Below are positions 1 to 10,103 of a stretch of 64,000 bases of DNA, in pieces. The first letter of the stretch is position 1. Every line of letters begins with the position of its first letter. The notes beneath the pieces were generated by a model that was given only the letters and a program-made list of their open reading frames with translations, did not search any database and had not been told where the DNA came from. Position numbers and translations under genes: made by a program. Source of the DNA: Yersinia proxima (GTDB lineage: Bacteria; Pseudomonadota; Gammaproteobacteria; Enterobacterales; Enterobacteriaceae); contig NZ_CABHYG010000004.1 in assembly GCF_902170785.1 (NCBI RefSeq), forward strand, positions 744,001 to 808,000, written 5' to 3'.

Positions 1-1274
1 ACCACGATCGGCGGGTTATAACCACCGGCGTGAGCATATTTCAGCTTCACACGACGACCGCGAACTAACGGAGGCTGATGATCTTCTTCTGCCATTTGCA
101 TAATGCGGGTCAGTAAGGAAGTGCCCACTCGTTTGGTTGAACAGTCATACGCTTCCTGAATGGATTCAAACAGGTTACCGACGCCGCTACCATGCAGTGC
201 AGAGATAAAGTGAATGCGGGCAAAATCGACAAAGCCAAGGCGCAGGTCTAGCATATCTTTAACCTGAGCACGGGCTTCTTCTGACATGCCATCCCATTTA
301 TTGACCGCAATGACAAGTGAGCGCCCACTATTGAGAATAAAGCCTAACAGAGACAAATCCTGATCAGAAATACCATCACGGGCATCAATAACCAACAGCA
401 CAACGTTGGAATCTTCAATAGCCTGCAAGGTTTTAATAACTGAGAATTTCTCAACCGCTTCAGTGATTTTGCCGCGTTTACGCACACCTGCGGTATCAAT
501 CAGAATATATTCACGTTCATCACGGGTCATTGGAATATAAATGCTGTCACGCGTGGTGCCCGGCATATCATAAACCACCACACGATCTTCGCCGAGGATA
601 CGGTTAGTTAGTGTGGACTTACCTACGTTAGGACGCCCAACGATAGCCAATTTGATTGGCAAACTCAGTGGATCAAAATCATCCTCTTCGTCTGCTGGAA
701 TTTCATCTTCGTCAGCTTCTTGCGCCGCCCAATAAGCCGCGTTAGCTTCTTCGTCTGTCAGCTCAGCTTCAGGTTCTTCGGCATCCATGTAAGGCGCCAT
801 GACATCTTCAATCAGCTGAGTAACACCACGGCCGTGAGAAGCTGCGATCGCATGAACTTCACCCAAGCCTAATGAATAGAAATCAGCTGTAGCGGTATCT
901 GGATCAATACCGTCAGTTTTGTTGGCAACCAGGAAAGTGGCTTTTTCACGGCTGCGCAGATGTTGAGCAATACCCTGATCCGCAGGCATAAGCCCGGCGC
1001 GCGCATCGACCATAAACAAGACGATATCAGCTTCTTCAATCGCCAGTAACGATTGGCCAGCCATCTTGGTTTCTACACCATCTTCTGTGCCATCAATACC
1101 TCCGGTATCGATAACAATAAACTCATGACCCTCGACCTCGGCACGACCATATTTACGGTCACGCGTTAGCCCGGGAAAATCCGCAACTAACGCATCACGG
1201 GTGTGCGTTAAGCGGTTAAATAAAGTGGATTTACCCACATTCGGGCGCCCGACCAGCGCGATGACAGGTATCAT
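1..1274 (-). CDS. der: ribosome-assembly GTPase Der (EngA), 3' end cut by window
   Basis: Essential GTPase with two tandem G domains and a C-terminal KH-like domain; it acts on the 50S subunit during ribosome assembly. The minus-strand frame opens at 1274 with ATG and reads [17 protein letters not shown], the first P-loop. The acidic linker between the G domains lies at about 700-800, and the second P-loop frame follows at about 610-660. About 424 residues are inside the window against about 490 in the family, so the C-terminal 65-70 residues are missing because of the window edge, not because of a mutation. It lies 199 nt downstream of bamB in the same direction, with a hairpin between them. 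Confidence 0.96.
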   Translation of the reverse strand, partial: MIPVIALVGRPNVGKSTLFNRLTHTRDALVADFPGLTRDRKYGRAEVEGHEFIVIDTGGIDGTEDGVETKMAGQSLLAIEEADIVLFMVDARAGLMPADQGIAQHLRSREKATFLVANKTDGIDPDTATADFYSLGLGEVHAIAASHGRGVTQLIEDVMAPYMDAEEPEAELTDEEANAAYWAAQEADEDEIPADEEDDFDPLSLPIKLAIVGRPNVGKSTLTNRILGEDRVVVYDMPGTTRDSIYIPMTRDEREYILIDTAGVRKRGKITEAVEKFSVIKTLQAIEDSNVVLLVIDARDGISDQDLSLLGFILNSGRSLVIAVNKWDGMSEEARAQVKDMLDLRLGFVDFARIHFISALHGSGVGNLFESIQEAYDCSTKRVGTSLLTRIMQMAEEDHQPPLVRGRRVKLKYAHAGGYNPPIV

Positions 1275-1354
1275 TGTTGGAGCCTCATTACTTAATTTTC
1301 AAAGCGTTACAGCACTGTACCGAACGTTCAACAGCGCAGTTTTTAGAAGACAAA

Positions 1355-1377
1355 CGGCCCCTGAATATCAGGAGCCG
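1355..1377 (-). terminator. hairpin between bamB and der
   Basis: A 10-bp stem (CGGCTCCTGA / TCAGGGGCCG, one G-U pair) lies between the bamB stop and the der start. Only a short TTTGTC follows on the minus strand, so it may attenuate rather than end bamB transcription. Confidence 0.5.
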
Positions 1378-1473
1378 CTTTGAACCCTTCCTCCTTGAAG
1401 TTGCAGCGGTGTTACTTACTGCAACGCCAGTGGCTTGGGTATTAACCTGTCAGACAGGCATTTTAAATAAGGA

Positions 1474-2655
1474 TTAACGGGTGAACGCGTATACCGTGCC
1501 GCCTCTTGCCTGCACCAGCAACTTATCGCTGGCAACCACAGGCGCACTCAGGAAACCGGAGCTATCTACGCTCTGCTGAGCAACAAAACGACCATCAGTG
1601 GTATTCACCCAGTGCAGATAACCTTCAGCATCACCTACAACCAGATAACCATTATACATCACAGGAGCCGTCAAGTTACGATGTAATAAATCGCTTTGAC
1701 TCCAAAGGGTTACGCCACCATCGGCTTTCAGCGCAACAATGCGGTCATTCTGATCGACCAGATAAATATTGCCGCCATCAACAATGATGTCATTGACTGA
1801 ACCCATTTCACGCTTCCACAGAATCTGACCAGAGCGCAGATCCAGTGCAGTCAGGTTGCCGTTGTATGCCAGAGCATAAACAACACCATCTACAACAACA
1901 GGTGTGGTATCAACATCATTCAGGCGATCAATTTCAGTCGTCCCAGTCACTTGAGAGATACGCTGTTGCCAGATCAACTGACCTTGCTCCAGCATCACAG
2001 CGCTCACGCGGCCATTGTCGCCACCGACAAGTGCAGCACCAAATGCAACTGTTGGCGCTGATTCACCACGCAGAGACAATGCTGGTGTATCCAGGTTCAG
2101 TGTCCATTTAATAGCACCGTCAGATTCATTCAGTGCCTGCAACATGCCGTTCGAGGTGTGAATTAGTACCACACCATCACTGACAACGGGGCGGGACAAG
2201 GCTTCACCAGCGACTACCGTCTGCCAGGCAATCTGTCCATCATCAGAGTTCAACGCATAAACCACCGCTTTCTCACTACCGACATACACATGAGCGCCGG
2301 AAGCGGTTACGCCACCAGATAACATTGCTGAACGATTGCTAGAGAGGAAATTGGTTTTCTCAGACAGGTCGGTTTGCCAAATTTGTTTGCCCGTATCGGC
2401 TTCCATCGCTTTCACCAAACCTTTACGGTCTGCGGCAAAGACAGAGGTTCCCTGCCAGGCTGGGCGCAAATGTGAGTAATAATCACCGACACCACCACCC
2501 ACAGAAGTGCTCCACACTTTTGTCGGCGTGAATTGATTCTCAACTTTTGGCAGTGGTGACATGGTAACCACATCTTCTTCACTGTTAAACAGTGAACAAC
2601 CACTCAATAGGGCAACAGAGACCAGTCCTACTAAGAGTGTTTTACGCAATTGCAT
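1474..2655 (-). CDS. bamB: outer-membrane assembly lipoprotein BamB
   Basis: BamB is a lipoprotein subunit of the BAM complex that inserts beta-barrel proteins into the outer membrane; it binds BamA from the periplasmic side. The 393-residue product starts with a lipoprotein signal (LLSGC, Cys20) followed by a PQQ-like beta-propeller with repeated W-x-x-x-[LV] blade motifs, for example GKQIWQTDL, GAIKWTLNL and GQILWKREMG. Length matches the family (392 in E. coli). The ATG has AAGGGG seven bases upstream. It follows yfgM by 11 nt, as in E. coli, and probably shares transcription with hisS and yfgM. Confidence 0.97.
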   Translation of the reverse strand: MQLRKTLLVGLVSVALLSGCSLFNSEEDVVTMSPLPKVENQFTPTKVWSTSVGGGVGDYYSHLRPAWQGTSVFAADRKGLVKAMEADTGKQIWQTDLSEKTNFLSSNRSAMLSGGVTASGAHVYVGSEKAVVYALNSDDGQIAWQTVVAGEALSRPVVSDGVVLIHTSNGMLQALNESDGAIKWTLNLDTPALSLRGESAPTVAFGAALVGGDNGRVSAVMLEQGQLIWQQRISQVTGTTEIDRLNDVDTTPVVVDGVVYALAYNGNLTALDLRSGQILWKREMGSVNDIIVDGGNIYLVDQNDRIVALKADGGVTLWSQSDLLHRNLTAPVMYNGYLVVGDAEGYLHWVNTTDGRFVAQQSVDSSGFLSAPVVASDKLLVQARGGTVYAFTR

Positions 2656-2666
2656 GGGAATACCCC

Positions 2667-3287
2667 TTAGCTGGACAAATTATTCAATTTCATGCGCAAC
2701 AATGCTTGCAGCGCCTGAGAAGCATTTGATTCGACGCCTTTGCTGTAAGCTGCTCGTGCACCTGCGGTGTCACCTTTGCTTAATAAGGCGTCGCCACGAA
2801 CATCTTGTGCCATCGCAGTCCAGCCGTCGCCTTGCACTGCATCCAGTGTTTTCAATGCTTCATCCGGTTTTTTCAATTGCAATTGCAAACGGGCAAGACG
2901 CAGATTAATCAGCGACAGCAGGTTTTCATCTTTTGTCTGGCCCAATGCTTGGGTAAGCTGCTGCGCCGCTTTATCAAACTCATTTTGCTCAACAAAGTGG
3001 TGAGCCAGCTCTAACCCGGCAAGTACACCGTAGTTATTTTTATTGCCCTGAACAAATTTTTCAGCAACAGCAACACCATCAGCACTATTGGCTGACAAAG
3101 CATCACTGGCTTGTTGATAGGCAGAGGAGGCTTCCGTCAAGACAGTGTTTTGATGACTCTGCCAGTAACGCCAACCCACTAATGCACCAATCCCGAGCAC
3201 CACACCCACGGCCAGCGCTTTACCATTCTCACTAAAGAAACGGCGCACTGCATCAACCTGGTCATTTTCAGTGGTATAGACTTCCAC
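2667..3287 (-). CDS. yfgM: SecYEG ancillary subunit YfgM (TPR, inner membrane)
   Basis: YfgM is a bitopic inner-membrane protein that associates with SecYEG and the periplasmic chaperone PpiD. The 206-residue product has one N-terminal membrane segment at about residues 23-42 (KALAVGVVLGIGALVGWRYW) and a periplasmic helical TPR-type region. The start codon is GTG (3285-3287) preceded by GGAGAGAG. It sits 13 nt after the hisS stop and 11 nt before bamB, an operon arrangement kept across Enterobacterales. Confidence 0.95.
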   Translation of the reverse strand: MEVYTTENDQVDAVRRFFSENGKALAVGVVLGIGALVGWRYWQSHQNTVLTEASSAYQQASDALSANSADGVAVAEKFVQGNKNNYGVLAGLELAHHFVEQNEFDKAAQQLTQALGQTKDENLLSLINLRLARLQLQLKKPDEALKTLDAVQGDGWTAMAQDVRGDALLSKGDTAGARAAYSKGVESNASQALQALLRMKLNNLSS

Positions 3288-3300
3288 GGTGTCTCTCTCC

Positions 3301-4575
3301 TTAACCCAACATCAAAGCCAGACGCGCAGCAACATCCGCTTGCGCCAGCGTTTCTTGTTCACCATTCCGCAAATCTTTTACGACCACTTGCTGTGCCGCT
3401 ACTTCGCTTTCGCCAAGTATTAATGCTACGCGCGCGCCCCACTTATCAGCACGAGTAATTTGCTTTTTGAAATTACCGCCGCCGTAATTGGTCATTAATT
3501 TCAGCGTTGGCATAACATCACGCACACGTTCAGCCAACCGCATCGCAGCACTTTGCGTCCCCTCACCCGATGAGATGAGATACACATCAATGGTTGCGGG
3601 TACTTTGAATTCTGGGTTAACAGCCTGCACGAGCAGAACCAAGCGCTCAAGCCCCATTGCGAAGCCAACAGCCGGTGTTGCTCGACCACCTAGCTGCTCA
3701 ACCAAACCGTCGTAACGTCCACCGGCACAGACTGTACCTTGTGCGCCCAAGCTGTTGGTTACCCATTCAAATACCGTACGGTTGTAATAATCCAAACCAC
3801 GAACTAAACGCTCATTTACGGTATATGGGATGCCAGCCTCATCTAAAAGTTCACACAAGCCAGCAAAATGTTGTTTTGATTCATCATCCAGATAATCAGA
3901 CAGCTTAGGTGCATCATTAAGCAACAACTGAACATCTGGGTTCTTGGAATCCAACACACGTAACGGATTGCTGTACATGCGGCGCTTACAATCTTCGTCC
4001 AACACATCAACATGTTGTTCAAGGAAAGCCACCAAGGCTTCACGGTAATCAGCACGCGCAGCCAATGACCCAATGGAGTTCAATTCAAGCTGCACATGCT
4101 CTGAAATCCCAAGCGCACGCCACCAACGAGCCGTCAGTAGAATCAATTCTGCATCAATATCAGGCCCTTGTAGACCAAAAACTTCCGCACCTAACTGATG
4201 GAATTGACGGTAACGCCCTTTCTGTGGGCGCTCATAGCGAAACATCGGGCCGATGTACCACAGACGCTGTTCCTGATTGTACAGTAGACCATGTTCGATA
4301 CCTGCGCGCACGCACCCTGCAGTACCTTCCGGACGCAGTGTCAGACTTTCGCCATTGCGATCATCAAAGGTATACATCTCTTTCTCAACCACATCGGTGA
4401 CTTCACCGATGGCACGTTTGAATAACGGGGTCTGCTCTACAATCGGCATACGGATTTCGCTGTAACCATAGCCTGCCAGCACTTGCTTTAAGATGCCTTC
4501 AATCCGCTGCCATATTGCCGTATCGGCTGGCAGGTAGTCGTTCATACCACGAATGGCTTGAATGTTCTTTGCCAC
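3301..4575 (-). CDS. hisS: histidine-tRNA ligase
   Basis: Charges tRNA-His with histidine; cytoplasmic class II synthetase. Starting from GTG at 4575 the protein is 424 residues, the same as E. coli, and begins [16 protein letters not shown]. The open frame runs upstream to 4653 but the extra 26 residues are not family-like, so the GTG is preferred. Visible motifs are [20 protein letters not shown] (class II motif 2), [15 protein letters not shown] (histidine A-type signature) and GGRYDGL. A C-terminal anticodon-binding domain follows ([20 protein letters not shown]). Confidence 0.97.
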   Translation of the reverse strand: MAKNIQAIRGMNDYLPADTAIWQRIEGILKQVLAGYGYSEIRMPIVEQTPLFKRAIGEVTDVVEKEMYTFDDRNGESLTLRPEGTAGCVRAGIEHGLLYNQEQRLWYIGPMFRYERPQKGRYRQFHQLGAEVFGLQGPDIDAELILLTARWWRALGISEHVQLELNSIGSLAARADYREALVAFLEQHVDVLDEDCKRRMYSNPLRVLDSKNPDVQLLLNDAPKLSDYLDDESKQHFAGLCELLDEAGIPYTVNERLVRGLDYYNRTVFEWVTNSLGAQGTVCAGGRYDGLVEQLGGRATPAVGFAMGLERLVLLVQAVNPEFKVPATIDVYLISSGEGTQSAAMRLAERVRDVMPTLKLMTNYGGGNFKKQITRADKWGARVALILGESEVAAQQVVVKDLRNGEQETLAQADVAARLALMLG

Positions 4576-4738
4576 GTCTGTTCTCTGTAGTTTTATACCC
4601 AATTCACCTGATGTTGCTACGGTGTCGGCAGCAACGCCAGCCACATTGGGCATAGTGCAAAAAATAAAACCAATTATAGAGGTTTGCCGCCCCTATATTC
4701 AATGGCGACAATTTGTTACCTCTACAGGCTCAATATAA

Positions 4739-4762
4739 AGCGGGCCATGCCCGCTTTTTTTG
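4739..4762 (+). terminator. GC hairpin between ispG and hisS
   Basis: A 7-bp perfect stem AGCGGGC / GCCCGCT with loop CAT is followed on the plus strand by a run of T. On the minus strand, the direction of ispG, CTTTATATT follows, so it can also act downstream of ispG. It separates ispG from the hisS leader. Confidence 0.65.
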
Positions 4763-4791
4763 TATTCAACGATAACAACTGATCGAGCTAC

Positions 4792-5916
4792 TTATTTTTC
4801 TTCCAGCATATTGATAACTATTCGGTTATTTGCATCAAGCATCGATGCTTTTGCACGAATTTTAGCTTCTAACTGGTCGATCATTTTTTCATTATCAAAA
4901 CGTTCTTTCTGACGAACACCATCCTCGTAGAAACCACTTTTATTATGGGCACCGGTTACGCCGATAGTCGAGACCAATGCCTCGCCCGGCCCATTGACCA
5001 CGCAGCCAATGATAGAGACATCCATTGGGGTAATCAGGTCTTCTAACCGCTGTTCCAGCGCATTGACAGTACCAATAACATCAAACTCTTGGCGGGAACA
5101 GGTTGGACAGGCAATAAAGTTGATCCCGCGAGAACGGATCCGCAGCGATTTTAGGATATCAAAACCGACTTTGACTTCTTCTACCGGATCAGCAGCCAGC
5201 GAGATACGTAAAGTATCGCCAATACCTTCTGACAACAACAGACCCAAACCAATAGCAGATTTCACAGAACCACTTCGCGCACCACCGGCTTCAGTTATGC
5301 CAAGGTGCAACGGATTATTAATTTGTTTGGCCAACAGACGGTAGGAGTTTACAGCCAGAAAAACATCTGAGGCTTTAACGCTGACTTTAAACTGATCAAA
5401 ATTGAGACGATCAAGGATGTCGACATGACGCATCGCGGACTCAAGCAGGGCTTCCGGTGTAGGTTCACCATATTTTTCCTGAATATCTTTTTCCAGCGAT
5501 CCGCCATTGATACCAATACGAATAGGAATATTGTGGTGGCGAGCGCAATCAACTACAGAACGAATACGCTCTTCCGAACCTATGTTTCCGGGGTTAATTC
5601 TCAGGCAGTCAACACCATACTCCGCAACTTTCAACGCAATACGGTAATCAAAGTGGATATCAGCAACCAAGGGGACATTTGACTGCTGTTTGATTAACTT
5701 AAATGCCTCAGCCGCATCCATGGTCGGTACTGAAACTCGCACGATATCCACACCAACGCGTTCCAATGCCTTAATTTGAGCAACCGTTGCAGCAACATCA
5801 GTGGTCTTCGTATTAGTCATCGATTGCACAGCAATCGGTGCACCATCACCAATTGGCACTTTACCGACGTAAATCCGAGTCGATTTACGGCGGGTAATTG
5901 GGGGTTCGTTATGCAT
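4792..5916 (-). CDS. ispG: (E)-4-hydroxy-3-methylbut-2-enyl-diphosphate synthase IspG
   Basis: Catalyses the penultimate MEP-pathway step, reductive conversion of MEcPP to HMBPP, using a [4Fe-4S] cluster. From ATG 5916 the product is 374 residues ([10 protein letters not shown]...), close to E. coli (372), with GGAGAG upstream. The frame extends 12 codons further upstream, but that part is not family-like. Cluster ligands fall at Cys270 and Cys273 (IACPTCSRQ), Cys305 (GCVVNGPGE) and Glu312, the E. coli numbering exactly. It depends on the isc operon located 20 kb away for its cluster. It follows rodZ in the same direction. Confidence 0.97.
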   Translation of the reverse strand: MHNEPPITRRKSTRIYVGKVPIGDGAPIAVQSMTNTKTTDVAATVAQIKALERVGVDIVRVSVPTMDAAEAFKLIKQQSNVPLVADIHFDYRIALKVAEYGVDCLRINPGNIGSEERIRSVVDCARHHNIPIRIGINGGSLEKDIQEKYGEPTPEALLESAMRHVDILDRLNFDQFKVSVKASDVFLAVNSYRLLAKQINNPLHLGITEAGGARSGSVKSAIGLGLLLSEGIGDTLRISLAADPVEEVKVGFDILKSLRIRSRGINFIACPTCSRQEFDVIGTVNALEQRLEDLITPMDVSIIGCVVNGPGEALVSTIGVTGAHNKSGFYEDGVRQKERFDNEKMIDQLEAKIRAKASMLDANNRIVINMLEEK

Positions 5917-6036
5917 TACACACTCTCCTTTACAGTCGTGTAGTTTTCGCAACGCAGTAGTCTTTCAAAACCATTCTCTTTCACAAGACAATAGTCGTTT
6001 GTTAGAACCACAGAGTTGTTTGTCAAAAACACAATA

Positions 6037-7047
6037 TTACTCTACACCGACAGTCAGGCGGGCTACGCGATTAGCCTTAATAAACTTACTCAAATCTACT
6101 GGATTACCCTGATACGTAATGGTTAATGCACCTGGAGCACCAATGGTCAGCTTATAGGGAGCTTTCCCTGATAGATTCAGGGTCGCGCCCCCTTTTTGGA
6201 TACCACTAAATAATGTTTTTCCTGTAGCATCGACAACCTGTAACCAACAGTCAGCGGTAAAATTCATGACTAATGAGCCGACAGATGATGCCGCACCCGT
6301 CACTCCAGCATCTGCTGTAGGCAGGGGTGATTGTGCAGGAGAAACATCAGGCAAAGGTGCCTGACTTGGAGAAACAACTACAGACTCCGCTGAAGTTGTT
6401 CCTTGAGGTGCTGTTGTGTTGACACCGCTGTTCGCCGTATCCACTGGCGCTGAACTACTGTTCGTCGCACCATTATCAGTTGGGGTCGCAGGCTGGCTAT
6501 TCGCGGCTGGTGCTTGAGTTTCTACCGGAGTCGCGGGATCGCTATTATCATCAGACAGCGGCACAGATTGCCCGCCATTTTGCGACAGTTGAGCAGAAGA
6601 CTGATCAGCCATAGTGACTATTTCTGCTTGCTGCGCCTGATGATTTTGCCACCACCACGCTCCCGTCAGACCGAGCACAACCAACACAATAAGCCAGGTG
6701 AAACTCATCAACCAGCCATCACGTTTTTTATGCTTTTTGCCCAATGAAAAACTTTGCATCGGGGCAACTTTTGCCGCTCTGATTGGCGCTTGTTTTGCCA
6801 ACATAGGTAACAGTTCATCTTCGGGAAGATGGACTAATTTAGCGTAAGAACGAATGTAACCACGGTGGAATGTCGAGGCGAGATTAGCTTGTGCTTTATC
6901 CTCCTCAATATCACGGATTGTGGATACTTTCAGACACAGACGTTCGGCAACCATCTGCTGAGTGAGCCCGAGTGCTTCACGGGCCTGACGCAGGCGCACA
7001 CCTGTCGTCTCTGGAACAGTTTGATCTTGGGAGGCTTCAGTATTCAT
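6037..7047 (-). CDS. rodZ: cytoskeletal membrane protein RodZ
   Basis: RodZ links MreB filaments to the wall-synthesis machinery and keeps rod shape. The 336-residue product has an N-terminal cytoplasmic helix-turn-helix domain (about 17-80, [19 protein letters not shown]), a basic juxtamembrane stretch KKHKKRD (104-110), one membrane segment at about 112-132, a Pro/Ser/Thr-rich low-complexity linker (about 150-245) and a C-terminal beta domain (about 255-336). It overlaps the 3' end of pilW by 11 nt, implying translational coupling. Confidence 0.96.
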   Translation of the reverse strand: MNTEASQDQTVPETTGVRLRQAREALGLTQQMVAERLCLKVSTIRDIEEDKAQANLASTFHRGYIRSYAKLVHLPEDELLPMLAKQAPIRAAKVAPMQSFSLGKKHKKRDGWLMSFTWLIVLVVLGLTGAWWWQNHQAQQAEIVTMADQSSAQLSQNGGQSVPLSDDNSDPATPVETQAPAANSQPATPTDNGATNSSSAPVDTANSGVNTTAPQGTTSAESVVVSPSQAPLPDVSPAQSPLPTADAGVTGAASSVGSLVMNFTADCWLQVVDATGKTLFSGIQKGGATLNLSGKAPYKLTIGAPGALTITYQGNPVDLSKFIKANRVARLTVGVE

Positions 7048-7786
7048 TAGCTAGAAAATGCTGGTACTGTTTGGATTGTGGAAAACTTCGCGCAAGCTGC
7101 TTGCCATAGCGTTGAACACTATCTTGACGGCCTGCTAGCGCGGCGAAACGAATTTGTAACCATAAACTTTCAGCACTGGCTGGAAGTACATGTTGGTAAA
7201 CATCCAGTAATAGTTGCGCCTGAGCGCGATTCCCTTCTCCAAAATGCCTTTGAGCTTCTGCAAGCAGCGGCTCACCTTTATCCGGATCATACTTCAATGC
7301 CCGGCTCAGGAGTACCCGAGCCTGTTCATTTTGATTAGCCCGTAAAAAGCAATATCCCGCGTTTTCCAGACTATCTGCAACCTGACCGTAATCAGGCGAC
7401 AGCACCGCTGCGCTAAACTGTTGTTGAGCCGGTACATACTGCCCTAAACTACACAGAAACGCACCGTAATTATTCAGTACAGTGCCATTTCCCGGTGCCA
7501 GTTTCATCGCTTGCTGATAGCGCTGCTCTGCTGCATCGTTTTCACCAATGCGCTGCTCATAAAAAGCCATACCCAATTGAGCACGATAATCCTGTGGATC
7601 CGCCGTTACAGCCTTCTCAAGATTCTGCCGCGCAGCATTAAGATCACCTTGCGCCAGATATTCTAAACCCAGTTGTAAACGTGTTTGCCCTGCCGCGGTT
7701 TGGTTCACTTTTTCTGGTGATGAACCAGAACAGCCAGCCAATACGGTCGCTATCAGGCAAACTCTCCACAGTTTTGTCAGCTTCAT
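7037..7786 (-). CDS. pilW: PilW/PilF-type TPR lipoprotein
   Basis: Family members (PilW/PilF) stabilise or localise type IV pilus secretins; in Enterobacterales the gene persists upstream of rodZ. The 249-residue product has a lipobox VLAGC (Cys19), then tetratricopeptide repeats visible as [40 protein letters not shown] and [12 protein letters not shown]. No pilus genes are present in this window, so a pilus role here is family knowledge only. Its stop overlaps the rodZ start by 11 nt. Confidence 0.9.
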   Translation of the reverse strand: MKLTKLWRVCLIATVLAGCSGSSPEKVNQTAAGQTRLQLGLEYLAQGDLNAARQNLEKAVTADPQDYRAQLGMAFYEQRIGENDAAEQRYQQAMKLAPGNGTVLNNYGAFLCSLGQYVPAQQQFSAAVLSPDYGQVADSLENAGYCFLRANQNEQARVLLSRALKYDPDKGEPLLAEAQRHFGEGNRAQAQLLLDVYQHVLPASAESLWLQIRFAALAGRQDSVQRYGKQLARSFPQSKQYQHFLANEY

Positions 7787-7985
7787 GCTTGCTCAATTAT
7801 CCTTATATGTGGAAGAAACCCGCTATTTCAGCCTACAGATATGTAAGGAGTCGTTCTCGCATACCCGAGTCAGGCGCTTATATTATTCCCATTACTGACT
7901 TTTGAATAACCTTTTTAACATCGATTACCCAACAAATTATAAGTTGAATAACAGATAGTTATACTCAAACAGTCGGCATTAAAAA

Positions 7986-9182
7986 TCAGACTGTTTTAAT
8001 GGCAATAGGTTCACCCGCCATTTTCTTTTTCAAGGTACGCTTGGTGCGGTCGATCACCTCACCGGCCAATTGGCCACATGCCGCATCAATATCATCACCA
8101 CGGGTCTTACGGACGATAGTCGTAAAGCCATATTCCATCAATACCTTAGAGAAACGATCCACCCGGCTATTTGAACTACGGCCATAAGGTGCCCCTGGGA
8201 ACGGGTTCCATGGGATCAAGTTAATCTTACACGGAGTATCTTTTAAACATTCCGCCAACTGATGAGCTTGCTCTGTGCTGTCATTGATGTGATCCAGCAT
8301 AACGTACTCAACAGTAACCCGCCCGCCATTGGCATTCGATTTCGCCAAATAACGGCGAACAGCGGCCAGGAAGGTTTCGATATTATATTTACGGTTGATA
8401 GGCACAATTTCATCGCGGATATCATCAGTCGGCGCGTGTAATGAGATTGCTAAGGCAACATCAATCATATCGCCCAATTTATCCAGTGCAGGCACCACAC
8501 CAGAAGTCGACAATGTCACACGACGTTTGGATAAACCGAAACCAAAATCATCCATCATGATATCCATGGCAGGCACCACATTATTCAAGTTCAGCAGCGG
8601 TTCCCCCATCCCCATCATTACCACATTGGTGATAGGACGGGTGCCGGTTGACTTTAATGAACCGATAATCTTGGCTGCACGCCAAACCTGGCCAATAATT
8701 TCTGATACCCGCAGGTTACGGTTAAAACCTTGCTGTGCCGTTGAACAGAATTTACATTCTAATGCACAACCAACCTGAGAGGACACACACAGCGTTGCGC
8801 GGTCACCCTCTGGGATATACACCGTTTCGACTTGCTGATCACCCACTTTGATGGCCCATTTAATGGTGCCATCGGTTGAGCGCTGTTCTTCCGCCACTTC
8901 GGGGGCGCGTATTTCAGCTACCCGCTGTAATTTGGCACGCAACCCTTTATTAATATCGGTCATTTGCTCGAAATCATCGTAGCAATAGTGATACATCCAC
9001 TTCATGACCTGATCTGCACGGAAAGGCTTCTCGCCCATCTCGGCAAAAAATTCGCGCATTTGTTGACGATTTAAATCAAGCAGATTGATTTTGCTGGTTG
9101 CTGATGCTGCGGTAGCAACCGCGTTGTCAGACTGAGGGGCAGCATCAATTGGCATTGATGCAGTTAATAATTGTTCAGACAT
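7986..9182 (-). CDS. rlmN: 23S rRNA A2503 / tRNA A37 C2-methyltransferase RlmN
   Basis: Radical-SAM enzyme that methylates C2 of adenosine 2503 in 23S rRNA and A37 of some tRNAs. The 398-residue product carries the radical-SAM cluster motif C139-x3-C143-x2-C146 (CALECKFC), a conserved Cys132 before it (LCVSSQVGC), and the C-terminal catalytic cysteine region [11 protein letters not shown]. It is about 14 residues longer at the N-terminus than E. coli RlmN, with an Ala/Ser/Thr-rich segment (residues 8-30). It lies 227 nt downstream of ndk, beyond a terminator, so it probably has its own promoter. Confidence 0.97.
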   Translation of the reverse strand: MSEQLLTASMPIDAAPQSDNAVATAASATSKINLLDLNRQQMREFFAEMGEKPFRADQVMKWMYHYCYDDFEQMTDINKGLRAKLQRVAEIRAPEVAEEQRSTDGTIKWAIKVGDQQVETVYIPEGDRATLCVSSQVGCALECKFCSTAQQGFNRNLRVSEIIGQVWRAAKIIGSLKSTGTRPITNVVMMGMGEPLLNLNNVVPAMDIMMDDFGFGLSKRRVTLSTSGVVPALDKLGDMIDVALAISLHAPTDDIRDEIVPINRKYNIETFLAAVRRYLAKSNANGGRVTVEYVMLDHINDSTEQAHQLAECLKDTPCKINLIPWNPFPGAPYGRSSNSRVDRFSKVLMEYGFTTIVRKTRGDDIDAACGQLAGEVIDRTKRTLKKKMAGEPIAIKTV

Positions 9183-9270
9183 GAGTTGTCGTGGCCTCGT
9201 TGTTACACTTTACGGCGCTGCGCTTTAAACCGGGTACGGCTTTCGAAACGGCGATGAATAAATAATAGAA

Positions 9271-9300
9271 CGCCCCGGCAGAGATGTCTCCACCGGGGCG
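9271..9300 (-). terminator. ndk terminator
   Basis: An 8-bp GC stem CGCCCCGG / CCGGGGCG with a 14-nt loop is followed on the minus strand by TTCTATTATTTATT. It lies between ndk and rlmN. Confidence 0.7.
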
Positions 9301-9409
9301 CAGCATTGTACAAATTTTAAAGCATGGATTCCATGATTGGGAAGGCGCGCAGGCAACTTTATTGTTTCAGTTGATTAAACAAGCCAATCTAATTCACAAA
9401 ATCAATTAA

Positions 9410-9835
9410 TTAGCGGGGGCAAATTTCATCTTCGTTGAAAAAATAAGCGATTTCACGCTGAGCTGATTCAACAGCATCAGAACCGTGCACCGCATTCGCA
9501 GTGAAGCTATCGGCAAAATCAGCACGCAGAGTGCCTGCCAGTGCGTTAGCTGGGTTGGTTGCGCCCATGATATCACGGTGGCGTTGCACAGCATTTTCGC
9601 CTTCCAGAACCTGAACCATGATCGGGCCAGAGGTCATGAACTCAACTAAGCCATCGAAGAATGGACGACCTTTATGTTCCGCGTAAAAACCTTCGGCTTG
9701 TTCTTTGCTCAGGCGCAGCATTTTTGCAGCAATAATTTTGAAACCAGCACTTTCAAAACGCGCATAGATGGCACCAATGTCGTTATTGGCAACAGCATTG
9801 GGTTTGATAATGGAGAAAGTACGTTCTAAAGCCAT
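9410..9835 (-). CDS. ndk: nucleoside-diphosphate kinase
   Basis: Transfers the gamma-phosphate among nucleoside diphosphates through a phosphohistidine. The 141-residue product starts [15 protein letters not shown] and carries the active-site signature NAVHGSD with His117. Length and start match the enterobacterial enzyme (143). It is monocistronic here: a terminator follows, and the 268 nt upstream towards the accessory gene would hold its promoter. Confidence 0.97.
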   Translation of the reverse strand: MALERTFSIIKPNAVANNDIGAIYARFESAGFKIIAAKMLRLSKEQAEGFYAEHKGRPFFDGLVEFMTSGPIMVQVLEGENAVQRHRDIMGATNPANALAGTLRADFADSFTANAVHGSDAVESAQREIAYFFNEDEICPR

Positions 9836-10103
9836 GATAACCTCTATTGGATTTCTAATATTGACCGGACTCGGAACCCGCCTTGTTAAATGCTTTTTAA
9901 CTCGCAGACAGTTCCTTTACTACAAAATTATGCCGACCCTGTACAGTGGCCGCCGATTATATGTGTGCTGTCAGCGCTTGCCTACGGGAATTACAACATT
10001 TCATTAAAAAATATTTATCTTTATTCCTCATTTATATGTACAACTCACACTTTGCATAAAAATCTTTTGAGATCTCACCCGCGTCTGAATTTTGTTATCA
10101 ATA

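Noticed and set aside
1506-1787. Plus-strand open frame opposite bamB, and many similar frames elsewhere
   Set aside because: It lies wholly opposite a well-supported gene in codon register, with no signal or family motif; such antisense frames recur at every core gene in the window.
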